A stretch of 64,000 nucleotides of DNA from Acidobacteriota bacterium (GTDB lineage: Bacteria; Acidobacteriota; UBA6911): positions 1 through 64,000 of the forward strand of contig JAFGIY010000193.1 in the NCBI GenBank assembly GCA_016929335.1, read 5' to 3'. The position numbers and the translations under genes are program-made. Positions 1 to 8,669 of this stretch are shown piece by piece. Below the pieces are notes generated by a model. That model ran no database searches. It was not told the origin of the DNA and saw only the letters and a program-made list of their open reading frames with translations. Position 1 is the first letter of the stretch, and each line of letters opens with the position of its first letter.

Positions 1-82
1 CGAGAAATTTCCTTTTCTCGCTTGATTCGGCAACTGTTCCGGGAATTACAATCCAATTTTTAGTGATTTCTATGGCGGGTTG
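1..82 (+). repeat. ~80-bp direct repeat, left copy
   Basis: This stretch matches 7358-7439 in the same orientation at roughly 90% identity by eye, with a few 1-nt indels. Both copies begin with a 7-bp hairpin (CGAGAAA, 6-nt loop, TTTCTCG) and end at the shared string TATGGCGGGTTG. In this copy the right end runs directly into a 5'-truncated glycosidase fragment. No coding function is visible. It may be a small non-autonomous element or the end of an insertion sequence; the part left of base 1 is not visible. Confidence 0.75.
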
Positions 83-336
83 CGGACAAGCAGGGATGGA
101 TCGTGCCCCGTGCCGGCAATCGGATTACGTTCCACATCGAAGGTCCCGGAGAAATCGTGGCCATCGATAACGGCAACCCGATGGATATGACGGCGTTCCC
201 CTCACGATCTCGAGAGGCGTTTAACAGTATGGCGCCGGCAATTGTCTGGTCGAAAGCAGGCCTGCCGGGAAATATTGCAGTAAAAATGCAATCGGCAGGA
301 TTCAGTCCTTCTCAGGTCGACATTCACTGCAAATGA
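73..336 (+). pseudogene. C-terminal remnant of a GH2 beta-galactosidase-like gene
   Basis: The frame encodes about 87 residues that resemble the C-terminal beta-sandwich domain of GH2-family glycosidases: a VADKQGW-type strand, then EGPGEIVAIDNGNP, then a KAFN-like segment (here EAFNSM) and a final VKMQSAG strand. An in-frame TGA at 64-66 closes the frame on the left and the catalytic TIM-barrel part is absent. The GTG at 103 is therefore not a convincing start. The break coincides with the right end of the repeat at 1-82. Domain assignment is from motif memory; the fragment is not expected to be functional. Confidence 0.6.
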
Positions 337-442
337 GCGTTCAGCTGGCTCCAGCCGCATAGGATACCATTACTTAACCCGGCGCGAATCCTCCGCAACA
401 AGGCGCCTGGTCATTCCGCGCATGTTCACCTGCTGAACTCAA

Positions 443-1336
443 TTATTGGACGCTGGTCTTGGGATGCTCTGCAAAGAACTTGAAGATATCCGGCATGCCA
501 TCGTTGATCACCGTTCCGTGATCGCCGCCGGGGAGCTCGATGTACTTGTATTGCATTCCGATTTCCTTCATCGTGTCGATCCACTGACGTGTGTATGTAA
601 CAGGAACGGCCGTATCCTTATCACCCTGGATGATCATGATAGGGATATCGGCACTATTTATTTTGCTCAAATATTCTTTGCGGTCCTTCAACATCATGAA
701 AGCGGCGGGGGCAATGCCTGCAAGGGCAGCCCAGTTGGATGCATATTTGCTGCCCAAAAACAGAGTGCCGGCTCCACCCATGGAGTGGCCCATTAAAAAA
801 GTCCGGTCATTATCAACGTTGAACTCTTTCCGCATCATTTCCAATACGGTCATTATGTCCTTCTCACTCAGTTCACGCAGATTGGGCGGTTCGATGGGAG
901 CCAGTTCGCGGCTTCCCTTGCTTTTCGGGAACTGGACTACCGGCGATCCATACCAGCCAGTCACGTTGTAGCCCATGGGGCCTGCGACGATGTAGCCGCC
1001 CTCTTCCGCCAGATCCACCAGGCGGTCGCGGACCAGGAAATTGCCGTCGCCGCCCATACCATGCAGTGCTACGATCAACGGATTTTTTTTGTCTTTGGAG
1101 ACTTTGGAAGATACATACAATACGTAGGCGATGTCTTTATCGGCTTCCTGGAAGTGGTAACTGCGCTGCTGCACGCGAGGATCCGGTTTGATCTGAAGCG
1201 GCATCTTCGGCTGTGGACTCTGGATCGCCTCCGGCGCCTGGGCTGGGGCGAATTGGGCGGTAGCCAAAATCGTGAGTGATAAAAGAAAGAGACTCAGCGA
1301 GCGGAGCATTGGACTTATTTTGTGGAAAAATTTCAT
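443..1336 (-). CDS. Exported alpha/beta hydrolase, PHB-depolymerase/esterase family
   Basis: A 297-residue protein with an N-terminal signal peptide (hydrophobic LSLFLLSLTILATA followed by an alanine-rich cleavage region). It has a standard alpha/beta-hydrolase layout: an oxyanion HGMGG early, the nucleophile elbow GHSMGG, an aspartate in the QGDKDTAVP loop, and a catalytic histidine in GGDHGT near the C-terminus. It likely cleaves carboxylic esters in the periplasm or outside the cell; the substrate cannot be told. The start is set at ATG 1336, 9-10 nt after AAGGA; a GTG at 1342 is possible. It is a clear paralogue of the hydrolase at 2385 on the other strand, with the GntR gene between them. 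Confidence 0.85.
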   Translation of the reverse strand: MKFFHKISPMLRSLSLFLLSLTILATAQFAPAQAPEAIQSPQPKMPLQIKPDPRVQQRSYHFQEADKDIAYVLYVSSKVSKDKKNPLIVALHGMGGDGNFLVRDRLVDLAEEGGYIVAGPMGYNVTGWYGSPVVQFPKSKGSRELAPIEPPNLRELSEKDIMTVLEMMRKEFNVDNDRTFLMGHSMGGAGTLFLGSKYASNWAALAGIAPAAFMMLKDRKEYLSKINSADIPIMIIQGDKDTAVPVTYTRQWIDTMKEIGMQYKYIELPGGDHGTVINDGMPDIFKFFAEHPKTSVQ

Positions 1337-1439
1337 GGTCACTATTCCTTCATTCAGATTGATCTTGATTCTTTTGTCATAGCGATTGGGATTCGCAACA
1401 TTCTCACTCCTGCAAGATCGCTGCCTCGGCCGTGAAGAG

Positions 1440-2120
1440 CTATGCTGTCGGAAGCTGCGTCCCCAGCGTTCCCTTCATCCTTCTCAGAAACGAGCGCGCT
1501 GTTTCACGTGCTTCTTCAAAATTGTTCTGCTCGTATGCAATGAGGATTCTGTCCTGATGGCAGATGAAATCAATGGTGGTCTGTAGGATTCCATCAAGTT
1601 TGCTCTGCTGACGAATCACATAAAGCGCATATAAGGGAATCACCATGCGTTCAAGAATCTGTTGAAGATGCCGGTTGCCCGATAGCGCCCAGACTTTTTT
1701 CCTGAAGGCCAGAACGCTTGCGAAAAAGGCATCAAGATCTCCGGCATTGGACGCCATCTTGGATTTGTTTGCGATTTCCTTCAATTCGGAGATGTGCTGC
1801 TCATTCGCGTTCGGCCCGGCCAGGAAAAATGCCAGCGGCTCCAGTTCAATCCGGATATCGTAGATTTGCTGAGCATCCCGAAGCGTCAACTCCGTTACCT
1901 GCGTGCCGGAGAAAGGCATTCTCTGCACAAAACCGTTATGTTCGAGCTCGATCAGTGCTTCGCGAATGACTCCTTGCCCAACCCCAAGCTGCTGGGCAAG
2001 TTTACCCTCAACGATCTGTTCTCCACTCCGGATCTCACCTGAAATGATGGCCTCACGCAATGAGTCCACTATGCGAGTTTTCTTCGATATAGGCTCAATT
2101 TTTTGCAGAGATATTGGCAT
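1440..2120 (-). CDS. GntR-family transcriptional regulator (FadR/FCD subfamily)
   Basis: A 226-residue regulator. Residues ~10-75 form a winged helix typical of GntR proteins (SLREAIISGEI, GKLAQQLGVGQGVIREAL, LEHNGFV). The rest is an all-helical FCD effector domain (DIRIELEPLA, later histidines at the usual metal/ligand positions). Such regulators usually respond to a carboxylic acid. The ATG at 2120 is chosen because AGGAAAG lies 6 nt upstream; the open frame extends to 2195 without a better signal. It sits between two paralogous esterases and is divergent from the one at 2385, so it probably controls ester or aromatic-acid catabolism here. Confidence 0.85.
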   Translation of the reverse strand: MPISLQKIEPISKKTRIVDSLREAIISGEIRSGEQIVEGKLAQQLGVGQGVIREALIELEHNGFVQRMPFSGTQVTELTLRDAQQIYDIRIELEPLAFFLAGPNANEQHISELKEIANKSKMASNAGDLDAFFASVLAFRKKVWALSGNRHLQQILERMVIPLYALYVIRQQSKLDGILQTTIDFICHQDRILIAYEQNNFEEARETARSFLRRMKGTLGTQLPTA

Positions 2121-2384
2121 GGGGTCTTTCCTGAATTCTATTCCTTGAGAAAACGATCGCATTCCACTGTACTTCAAAAAATCGTGTAAGCACAATGGCC
2201 AGCTCTGTCAGGCAAGGCTGTAAAGCACACATTAATACAGAACCCGCTCAATTTAACAATATAATCTATTATAGGATGATCTTTTATTTCTTGACCTGTC
2301 TTCAGCGAGCGTACTATATCTATCCGCCACAACATCCATTTCTATGCAAATCAATGAACCGCAAACAGTATTGGAGATGTATCG

Positions 2385-3350
2385 ATGAGATTTGAATGCA
2401 GAACGAAGATCAGAATTTCCCTGGCCGCATTGTGCTTACAAATCGGCTTGATCCTAACTCAGTTCACGTTGGCACAGGACCCCACGCCACAACCCAGACC
2501 TGAGCCTTCGCCGGCAGCAAAACGCGGCGGCTTCATGCAGATTCCGGTCGACCCCCGGGTTCAAATGCGGTCTTACCTCTTTAAGGATGGCGATATCAGT
2601 CAAAAACTCGAGTATGCCGTGTTCGTTTCCTCCAAGGTAAGCAAGGACAAGAAAGCCCCCCTCATTATTACATTGCATGGCCTGGGTGCAGGTCCGGCCA
2701 TTATGTTTGGCAAAAAGGCTTTGGAATTAGCTGACGAAGGCGGCTATATCTTAGTCGGTCCCATGGGTTTTAACGAGCGTGGCTGGTACGGTATGCCAAT
2801 GGGCCCGATGGGCGCGGGACGCGGCATTCCACCTAAAACCGCAAATTCAACCGCTCCATCGGTTGACGCCAATCCGGCACCCAAACCGAAAGCCTCTCTT
2901 TTCTTCAATCCCAATGATCCGCCAAATCTCCGCGAACTGAGCGAAAAAGATGTGATGAATGTGCTCGACATGGTGCGCAAAGAGTTCAATGTCGATAATA
3001 ATCGGATTTACCTGATGGGGCATTCCATGGGCGGTGCCGGAACGCTTTATCTCGGAGTTAAGTATTCTTCAATTTGGGCAGCGTTGGGGCCGATCGCGCC
3101 TGCCGCCTTCGGTCTTGATCCCAATACCCTGGAGAAGATTCCCAGCATGCCGGTCATCTTTGTCCACGGCGATGCCGACGAGATGGTTCCTGTCGCCAAC
3201 ACCCGGAAGTGGATTGACAAGCTCAAAGAATTGAACATGACTTACGAATATAACGAAATGCCGGGCGTTAGCCACGGGCCTGTCATAGAGCAGGCGTTGC
3301 CGAGCGTGTATTCCTTTTTTGCCAAACACTCCAAACCGACAACACATTAA
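2385..3350 (+). CDS. Exported alpha/beta hydrolase, PHB-depolymerase/esterase family (second copy)
   Basis: A 321-residue exported hydrolase, paralogous to the one ending at 443: both have a DPRVQ-R-SY strand, VSSKVSKDKK, the elbow GHSMGGAGTL and an aspartate in HGDADEMVP, with the final histidine in GVSHGP. It differs by a ~35-residue Gly/Pro/Met/Ala-rich insertion around residues 130-170 (MGPMGAGRG...). A signal peptide is visible (LCLQIGLILTQFTLAQ). GGAG lies 8 nt before ATG 2385. The 264-bp divergent region shared with the GntR gene probably holds both promoters. Likely an ester hydrolase acting outside the cytoplasm; substrate unknown. Confidence 0.85.
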   Translation: MRFECRTKIRISLAALCLQIGLILTQFTLAQDPTPQPRPEPSPAAKRGGFMQIPVDPRVQMRSYLFKDGDISQKLEYAVFVSSKVSKDKKAPLIITLHGLGAGPAIMFGKKALELADEGGYILVGPMGFNERGWYGMPMGPMGAGRGIPPKTANSTAPSVDANPAPKPKASLFFNPNDPPNLRELSEKDVMNVLDMVRKEFNVDNNRIYLMGHSMGGAGTLYLGVKYSSIWAALGPIAPAAFGLDPNTLEKIPSMPVIFVHGDADEMVPVANTRKWIDKLKELNMTYEYNEMPGVSHGPVIEQALPSVYSFFAKHSKPTTH

Positions 3351-3443
3351 TGCAAGTCTCGCTGCTCCATGTGCCGGGCAGTGAGTGATGGAGCAGAGCA
3401 TCCCAAATTGAGTGATCCTGAGGCATTAATCGGAAGGGCAAGT

Positions 3444-4024
3444 ATGGATCAAAACGGTGCGAGGAAGCTATTTGCGTTGCTGGCTATCATTTTCTGTGCA
3501 GCAATTCCTGCTCTTGGCCGGATATCCAGCGCCAAAGTTACCGGGGGAGTTGTTGAGGGCGTTATGAAGGACGGCATTGTGTCATTCAAAGGCATCCCTT
3601 TCGCCGCGCCGCCCGTTGGCGATCTGCGCTGGCGCTCTCCGCAACCTGTGAAACCGTGGCAAGGCCAAGCTGGGCTTGGGCCAGACTGCAGTCAAGAACT
3701 GGCAAAAACAAGGTATTTGTTTATTACTTCGATCACCGCACACCGACGATGCCCGATGGCGCCGATCATGCCTCTGAAATTTCCTATGTATTCGTCAATC
3801 TGGGAGGATTTGGCGGATCCAGTGGACCGGAAGATAAATCCATCTCCGAGTTGATGCACTCTTATTGGGCAAATTTCGCCCAAAAGGGTGATCTCAATGG
3901 TTCTGGACTGCCAGCTTGGCCTGTCTTCGATGAGAAGGCGCAGCAAACCATGTTCTTTGATAAAACACCGAGCGCAAGGATGCATCCGAACCTGGAGAAG
4001 CTCAATGCCTTTGATGACTATTAA
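3444..4024 (+). pseudogene. Type-B carboxylesterase, internally deleted and frameshifted
   Basis: The first frame (3444 to ~3670) gives a signal peptide and the family's N-terminal signature: VTGGVVEGV, FKGIPFAAPPVGDLRWR, then KPWQG. A second frame (~3670-4024) gives the family's C-terminus: WARLQSRTGKNKVFVYYFDHR, then SYWANFAQKGDLNGSGLPAWP. The roughly 350 residues between, including the GESAGG nucleophile elbow, are missing and the two ends are out of frame. The junction lies near 3660-3680. This is a decayed gene with both ends preserved. Family assignment is strong for both halves; any product would be inactive. Confidence 0.8.
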
Positions 4025-4107
4025 GCAAAACAAAGGGAATCGGCCAAAATCAAGAAGTAGGAGCAGACTGAAAGGTGATCGGTTTTTGTTTTCAGCAGGA
4101 GGAAAAT

Positions 4108-5643
4108 ATGTCAAATAATTTTGTACGGTTAGTCTTAATAGCGGCCATCAGCATTACTCTGGCAGCACCGGTGATGGCAGATTCCTGTGAAGGGCTTGCA
4201 TCGCTTTCACTACCCGATGGGAAGGTCACTTCTGCTACTCTCGTGGCAGCCGGCGCGTTCGCGCCGCCCATGGGGGGAATGATGATGGGCGGGCCCGGCA
4301 GCCTTGCGGTTTTCAAATCGGCGCCCGCCTTCTGCCGCGTCACCGCCACTCTCACTCCCACTCCCGATTCCGATATCAAGATCGAGGTCTGGATGCCGAC
4401 GGAAAACTGGAACGGCAAGCTTGTTGGCACCGGGAATGGCGTATGGGCCGGCAGCATCAGTTATGCCGCACTGGCCGAGCCTCTGGCGAAAGGCTATGCC
4501 ACGGCCGCAACCGATACTGGCCATGTCGGCACCGGCATGGATGCAAAATGGGCAGTCGGTCACATAGAAAAGCTCATCGATAATGGATATCGCGCCATTC
4601 ATGAAATGACCGTGAAAGCCAAAGCGTTTATCGAGGCTTACTATGGGCGAAAAGAAAACCGGTCGCTTTGGGTCAGTTGCTCCACGGGAGGGCGACAGGG
4701 ACTCATGGAAGCTTATCGTTATCCTGAAGACTATGACGGCATATCCTCAATGGCGCCTGCCAATCCCTGGTCACGACTGATGACAGGTTCTCTATGGTCC
4801 GGCTATGTTACGCTAAAAGATGAAACTCGAAGAGTCACGATGGCTAAAATCAACGCCGTGCACTCGGCCTTCATTAATCACTGCGACGAGAAGGATGGGT
4901 TGAAAGATGGTATCGTCAACGATCCGGAACACTGCAGCTTTGATCCTGTGATCATCCAGTGCAAGGAAGGAGACGGCAATGACTGTCTGACGGCTCCGCA
5001 GGTTGAAGCGATGCGCCAGATCTATGCTGGGGCGAAGAATCCACGCACCGGCGAACAAATTCTGGCGGGTTTTCAGCCCGGAAGTGAACAGCAACTAATG
5101 GCTCTGATTGGAGGGAAGGAGCCGTTTCCGGCTGCATCCTCCTATTTCCGCGATGTTGTATTCAACGATCCGCAATGGGACTACAAATCTTTTGACTATG
5201 ACAAGGATCTTGCTGCTGCCTACAAAGCAGGGAGCGAAATCCTCGATGTGCCAAGCGATGGGCTTTCGAAATTCTTTAAGAGTGGCGGCAAACTCCTGCT
5301 TTCGCACGGCTGGTCGGACGGTTTGATCCCGGCAAGCGGCACTGTGGCATTCTACAAATCGATGATCGCGAAGATGGATCCGAAAAGCGCCGATTCAGCG
5401 CGACTCTTTATGTTTCCGGGCATGGGTCATTGCGGTGGCGGCGATGCCCCATCGGTTGTTGATATGTTGTCTGTGATCGACCAGTGGGTAGAAACAGGGA
5501 AAGCTCCGGAGCGCATCATTGCCACCAATCCTCCCAATCAAAAACCGATATCTCGCCCAATTTGCCCTTATCCGCAGATTGCCAAATACAAGGGTTCGGG
5601 AAGCATGGACGATGCGGCAAATTTTGAGTGCAAAGCCAGATAA
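4108..5643 (+). CDS. Tannase/feruloyl esterase family protein
   Basis: A 511-residue exported protein. It has a signal peptide (LVLIAAISITLAAPVMA) and the tannase-family catalytic elements: SCSTGGRQG around the nucleophile serine, an aspartate in HGWSDGLIP, and a histidine in GMGHCGGG. The paired cysteines flanking the Ser and His segments are characteristic of the family. It hydrolyses ester bonds of hydroxycinnamates or gallates, releasing phenolic acids. ATG 4108 follows AGGAGGAAAAT; an upstream ATG at 4075 has no such signal. It is the only intact aryl-esterase of this cluster and may feed the aromatic-type catabolic genes at 34-42 kb (inference). Confidence 0.88.
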   Translation: MSNNFVRLVLIAAISITLAAPVMADSCEGLASLSLPDGKVTSATLVAAGAFAPPMGGMMMGGPGSLAVFKSAPAFCRVTATLTPTPDSDIKIEVWMPTENWNGKLVGTGNGVWAGSISYAALAEPLAKGYATAATDTGHVGTGMDAKWAVGHIEKLIDNGYRAIHEMTVKAKAFIEAYYGRKENRSLWVSCSTGGRQGLMEAYRYPEDYDGISSMAPANPWSRLMTGSLWSGYVTLKDETRRVTMAKINAVHSAFINHCDEKDGLKDGIVNDPEHCSFDPVIIQCKEGDGNDCLTAPQVEAMRQIYAGAKNPRTGEQILAGFQPGSEQQLMALIGGKEPFPAASSYFRDVVFNDPQWDYKSFDYDKDLAAAYKAGSEILDVPSDGLSKFFKSGGKLLLSHGWSDGLIPASGTVAFYKSMIAKMDPKSADSARLFMFPGMGHCGGGDAPSVVDMLSVIDQWVETGKAPERIIATNPPNQKPISRPICPYPQIAKYKGSGSMDDAANFECKAR

Positions 5644-5657
5644 GGTGAGAGAAAGCA

Positions 5658-5695
5658 CCACGGATTTCACTCTTAAGCATTCGTGAAATCCGTGG
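5658..5695. repeat. 13-bp inverted repeat after the tannase gene
   Basis: Arms CCACGGATTTCAC (5658-5670) and GTGAAATCCGTGG (5683-5695) are perfect complements with a 12-nt loop. It lies 15 nt after the tannase stop and could act as a transcript 3' hairpin. No T-run follows, so it is not a classical intrinsic terminator. It may be an extragenic palindrome. Confidence 0.7.
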
Positions 5696-5751
5696 GCTAA
5701 TATTTAAAGATGCATCAGCTTTTGCGAACTGGTTAAAGGAGGGCTGCGCCA

Positions 5752-6476
5752 ATGAGACTTAACACTGCTTCAGCACTTACTGTTTTGATAGCTCTGTTCG
5801 TATCCACTCTGGACGCGCAAACGCCGAGCCCGAAAGTCAGCACGTCCGCTCAATCCGTTGCAGTTCCTCGAGATTATTCACTCAACCGCCACGATCTCCT
5901 GAAGTACATCAGAGCCGGACAGTTACTTTCCGGCTGCGAGCGCCTCAAGCAACAGCTGTGGATCTTGTGGGTGAAATCCTTCAGGGAAAATCTCCCCGGC
6001 CAATGACGAAAGACAGCGAATGCATCTGGAGCGTTACAATCGGCCCACTGCCCCCGGAGATCTGATTCTACAACTTCAGCGTCTATAAGGATGCGGGCCA
6101 CAGACCCATTGGCGGTCTGTCGATGGGCGCATTTCAGAGTGTCCAAATCGGGATTGCTCACCCGGAATTATTTCATTATGTACTGTCATACAGCGGCGGA
6201 TTTGGCGGCATCGGGCCGGCGACGCCGGGCGAGATCGAGGAGCAGTTCCCGTGGAAGGAGTTGCTGGCAAATCCAGAGCAGACAAAGAAGAACCTGCGGT
6301 CTCTGCTTTTAGGGGCCGGCCAACAGGAGACGTCAATGCTCCCGCCCGGAAAGCGTTTGGTTAAGCTTTTCAAAGAGAAGGGCATCAACGCCGCCTGGGC
6401 CGATTATCCCGGCGGAAATGTCTTCAGCGTCTGGCGCAACCACCTGTATTTCACGGCGCCGATGCTGTTCCGTTAG
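5752..6476 (+). pseudogene. EsteraseD/XynZ-type exported esterase, decayed
   Basis: Three pieces of one gene remain. At 5752 an ORF gives a signal peptide and a short mature start (VAVPRDYS). From ~6003 another frame gives an N-terminal beta-domain strand (WSVTIGPLPPEI), interrupted by an in-frame TGA at 6063 and resuming as FYNFSV. That frame then jumps directly to the catalytic core (HRPIGGLSMGAFQS nucleophile elbow, PELF, LLLGAGQQE) and ends with VFSVWRNHLY. The segment that normally separates the N-terminal domain from the elbow, roughly 150 residues, is missing. There is thus a frameshift, a nonsense codon and an internal deletion. Confidence 0.75.
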
Positions 6477-6509
6477 CAGCCACAGGCAATCAGGATCCCG
6501 GGCATAGCA

Positions 6510-6842
6510 TTAGGCAGCACGGGAGGGTTTTCGTGTTGAAAGACTCTGAATTAATCCTTTCCCGGATACTCCAAGAGTGAGAATCGAGCGAACAAGCAGA
6601 TCCAGAGAAACGGTGCGGTCACCTGCTTCCATTTTTGCAACCCGGGATTGGCTCGATTTCAGCAGTTTAGCGGCATCCGATTGCGTCATTTTTCGTCGCA
6701 ATCTGTGGGCACGAAAGCTTTCAGAAAGCCTGAGTTTGATTTCTACATAGGCTTCCTCTTCCGGGGAGAGTCCAAGAAACTCTTTGGCATCTCCAATCTT
6801 CCAGCCTTTCGCTTTGAGACGTTTTCTCTTATTGCTATGCAT
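6510..6842 (-). CDS. XRE-family antitoxin (HigA-like)
   Basis: A ~110-residue protein with a C-terminal helix-turn-helix (RRKMTQSDAAKLL, SSQSRVAKMEAG). It directly follows and overlaps the toxin gene, as in HigBA loci where the toxin is first. Two ATGs (6848 and 6842) overlap the toxin's last codons; 6842 is favoured because GGGAG lies 7 nt before it. It probably binds both the toxin and the shared promoter upstream of the toxin. Confidence 0.8.
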   Translation of the reverse strand: MHSNKRKRLKAKGWKIGDAKEFLGLSPEEEAYVEIKLRLSESFRAHRLRRKMTQSDAAKLLKSSQSRVAKMEAGDRTVSLDLLVRSILTLGVSGKGLIQSLSTRKPSRAA

Positions 6843-7167
6843 CGTCATACTCCCGCAATCTCTTTCTTGATCGGTCAATCACCGATTGTGGAGTGGTTCG
6901 GGTCTTCTTGCCAAAGACGTCGAGAATCACGATTGCATCGGAATCAATGCGATAAATAATTCGCCACGTCTTATCGACATCGATCACTCTCAATTCATGG
7001 CATCGTTCTCCTACAACGGGCATGGGCCGTGAATGCGGCATTTCGAGCATTTGGCCTTTTTGAAGCTTTCTCAGCAGAAATCCAGCTTCAAGTCTTGCAT
7101 CCTTGGAGAACGGAGGCGATTTAACAACCACGCTCAGCCAGACAAGAGGCTTATCGTTCGATGCCAT
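6835..7167 (-). CDS. RelE/HigB-like toxin (Gp49 family)
   Basis: A 110-residue protein with the HigB/Gp49 pattern: WLSVVVKSPPF, a CHELRV strand, WRIIYRIDSDAIVILDVFGKKT and TPQSVID. Such toxins cleave mRNA at the ribosome. It is the first gene of a two-gene operon and overlaps the antitoxin by 8 nt. The ATG at 7167 gives the usual family length; the frame stays open to 7206. The pair lies between decayed esterases and a transposase stub, i.e. in a rearranged accessory stretch. Confidence 0.8.
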   Translation of the reverse strand: MASNDKPLVWLSVVVKSPPFSKDARLEAGFLLRKLQKGQMLEMPHSRPMPVVGERCHELRVIDVDKTWRIIYRIDSDAIVILDVFGKKTRTTPQSVIDRSRKRLREYDDA

Positions 7168-7357
7168 GACATCTACATTATATGTCAGATCTGACATGGA
7201 ATTCAACCTCTGTGCTCAGTTTCAGGAAGTCCGGCCGTATTGTGAAATTTCTCAGACGTCAATCAACTGCACACCTTTGCGCAGATTTGGGCTGGAATTG
7301 CGGCTTAGTTTCGGATAATTTCAGATGGAGCGAGCTCGGAATCCGAGAGGCTGAGGA

Positions 7358-7439
7358 CGAGAAATTTCCATTTCTCGCTGATTCGGCAACTTGTTCCGGG
7401 AATGACGACCCAATTTTTAGAGATTGCTATGGCGGGTTG
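7358..7439 (+). repeat. ~80-bp direct repeat, right copy
   Basis: Second copy of the repeat at 1-82, same orientation, with the same CGAGAAA/TTTCTCG hairpin at its left end and TATGGCGGGTTG at its right end. It directly abuts the truncated 3' side of the transposase fragment at 7462-7755. Both copies therefore meet a broken gene at their right ends. Confidence 0.75.
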
Positions 7440-7461
7440 AAAATCTCATGCTGCATCTCGG

Positions 7462-7755
7462 TCATAATATCGCAACAGTCCACTTTGCGGTTACCAATTC
7501 CCGATGCCATCGCAGAATCGTATCTGGACTTACGATAGTAGCCAGCTGTTCGAGCGACCTCCGCCCGAGTATCTTGCCTTTCACGGCCAGACGCCGGCGT
7601 TGATCATCGTTGAGCAAAATGCGTTTTTTGCCGAGCTTTTCTCGGAGCACACGGTTCTCGGCGCGAAGATACTCAACTACATCCTGCTGGCGATGGTTTA
7701 TCCAACCAGCCAGGATCAGGAGCAACAGCTGCCAGGATTTTAGAAATGTTTTCAT
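7462..7755 (-). pseudogene. 5' stub of an integrase-type transposase
   Basis: The ~97-residue frame matches the N-terminal part of rve-type transposases common in soil bacteria: ENRVLREKLGKKRILLNDDQRRRLA, LGRRSLEQLATIVSPDTILRWHRELV. It stops three or four residues after the conserved W-H-R-E-L segment, so the whole DDE core is missing. The break is ~20 bp from the right end of the repeat at 7358-7439. Inactive; evidence of past insertion and deletion here. Confidence 0.7.
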
Positions 7756-7764
7756 ATTTCTCAC

Positions 7765-8136
7765 GATGAGCTGTAAAAGACGGCAGCATCCTTTATGGAA
7801 GAATCTATGTCAAGTGTGAGAAAAGGGAGTTGCGGGGGCTTCTGTAAGGATCATTATTTCAGCCACTTACATATCGGCTGAGTTTTTTCGCCAAACGGAT
7901 ATATGCGCATAGGAAATATGTTATAGTGATTTACGAAAATTATATTAGCGACGGTTTCGGATCCAGTTCCTCTCCTTTTTGCTTCAAATCATCAGTCTCG
8001 CCGGAGACCGGGAAAGAGCATAAAGACACCTTTTAAGAATCTTTCTTTTCTGGCAAGGGTAAGAATTTCATTTGACAAATAGCTTGGCCGATACAATAGT
8101 TTAAAAATGCAAGTAAATGAATAGGAGAGAGGCCAG
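7765..8136. other. Intergenic region before the MarR gene
   Basis: 372 bp without a supportable gene. A TTGACA at 8072-8077 followed by AT-rich sequence (TACAAT at 8092, spacing only 14) is a weak promoter candidate for the MarR-arsM pair. An AGGAGAG ribosome-binding site lies at 8123-8129. Nothing else is evident. Confidence 0.4.
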
Positions 8137-8622
8137 GTGCAAAATAGGGCAATCGAGCAGTTCCGGGCAAAGCTTCGTGAAATTGAGCGGGCCGTCTGGA
8201 TCCAGACAAAAAGCCAAGCCATTTGCTGCGGTGTCACTATGGCGCAGTGCCATGCGATCATGGAGATTGGAGAAGCGGGCGAGCTGAACCTGAAAGATTT
8301 GTCAGCCCGGCTGGGCTTGGATAACAGCACGCTAAGCCGAACTGTCGAGAGTCTCGTTCAGGACGGACTCGCGGACAGGACGCCAAGCAAAGAGGACAGG
8401 AGAGCCACAATCATTCGGCTCAACGATAAAGGCCGTGCGGCCCGCGATCGTATCAATGCCACCTGGAACCAAATCTGCCGAGATATGTTCAAAGGCATTC
8501 CGCGAGAGAAACATGCGCAACTTATTGAATCGGTATCGATTGTTGCGGAGCTTCTCGCCGGTTGTTGCCAAGGGCAATGCTCCGCAAAGAAGCCTGCCGC
8601 CAAAGATAGAACTCGTGTTTGA
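8137..8622 (+). CDS. MarR-family regulator, cysteine-rich, likely metalloid-responsive
   Basis: A 161-residue winged-helix protein: LKDLSARLGLDNSTLSRTVESLVQDGLADR recognition region and DRRATIIRLNDKG wing. Unusually it carries cysteines in clusters: ICCG near residue 28 and CCQGQC near residue 148, besides one in the middle. Vicinal cysteines often bind As(III), so it may sense arsenic or another thiophilic metalloid (inference). The start is GTG 8137, 7 nt after AGGAGAG. It lies 47 bp upstream of arsM on the same strand, which suggests a two-gene operon. Confidence 0.82.
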   Translation: MQNRAIEQFRAKLREIERAVWIQTKSQAICCGVTMAQCHAIMEIGEAGELNLKDLSARLGLDNSTLSRTVESLVQDGLADRTPSKEDRRATIIRLNDKGRAARDRINATWNQICRDMFKGIPREKHAQLIESVSIVAELLAGCCQGQCSAKKPAAKDRTRV

Positions 8623-8669
8623 GGTTTGGTTGTTTAGATTCGGCAATAATTTTTAAGAGGTAACTGTAA

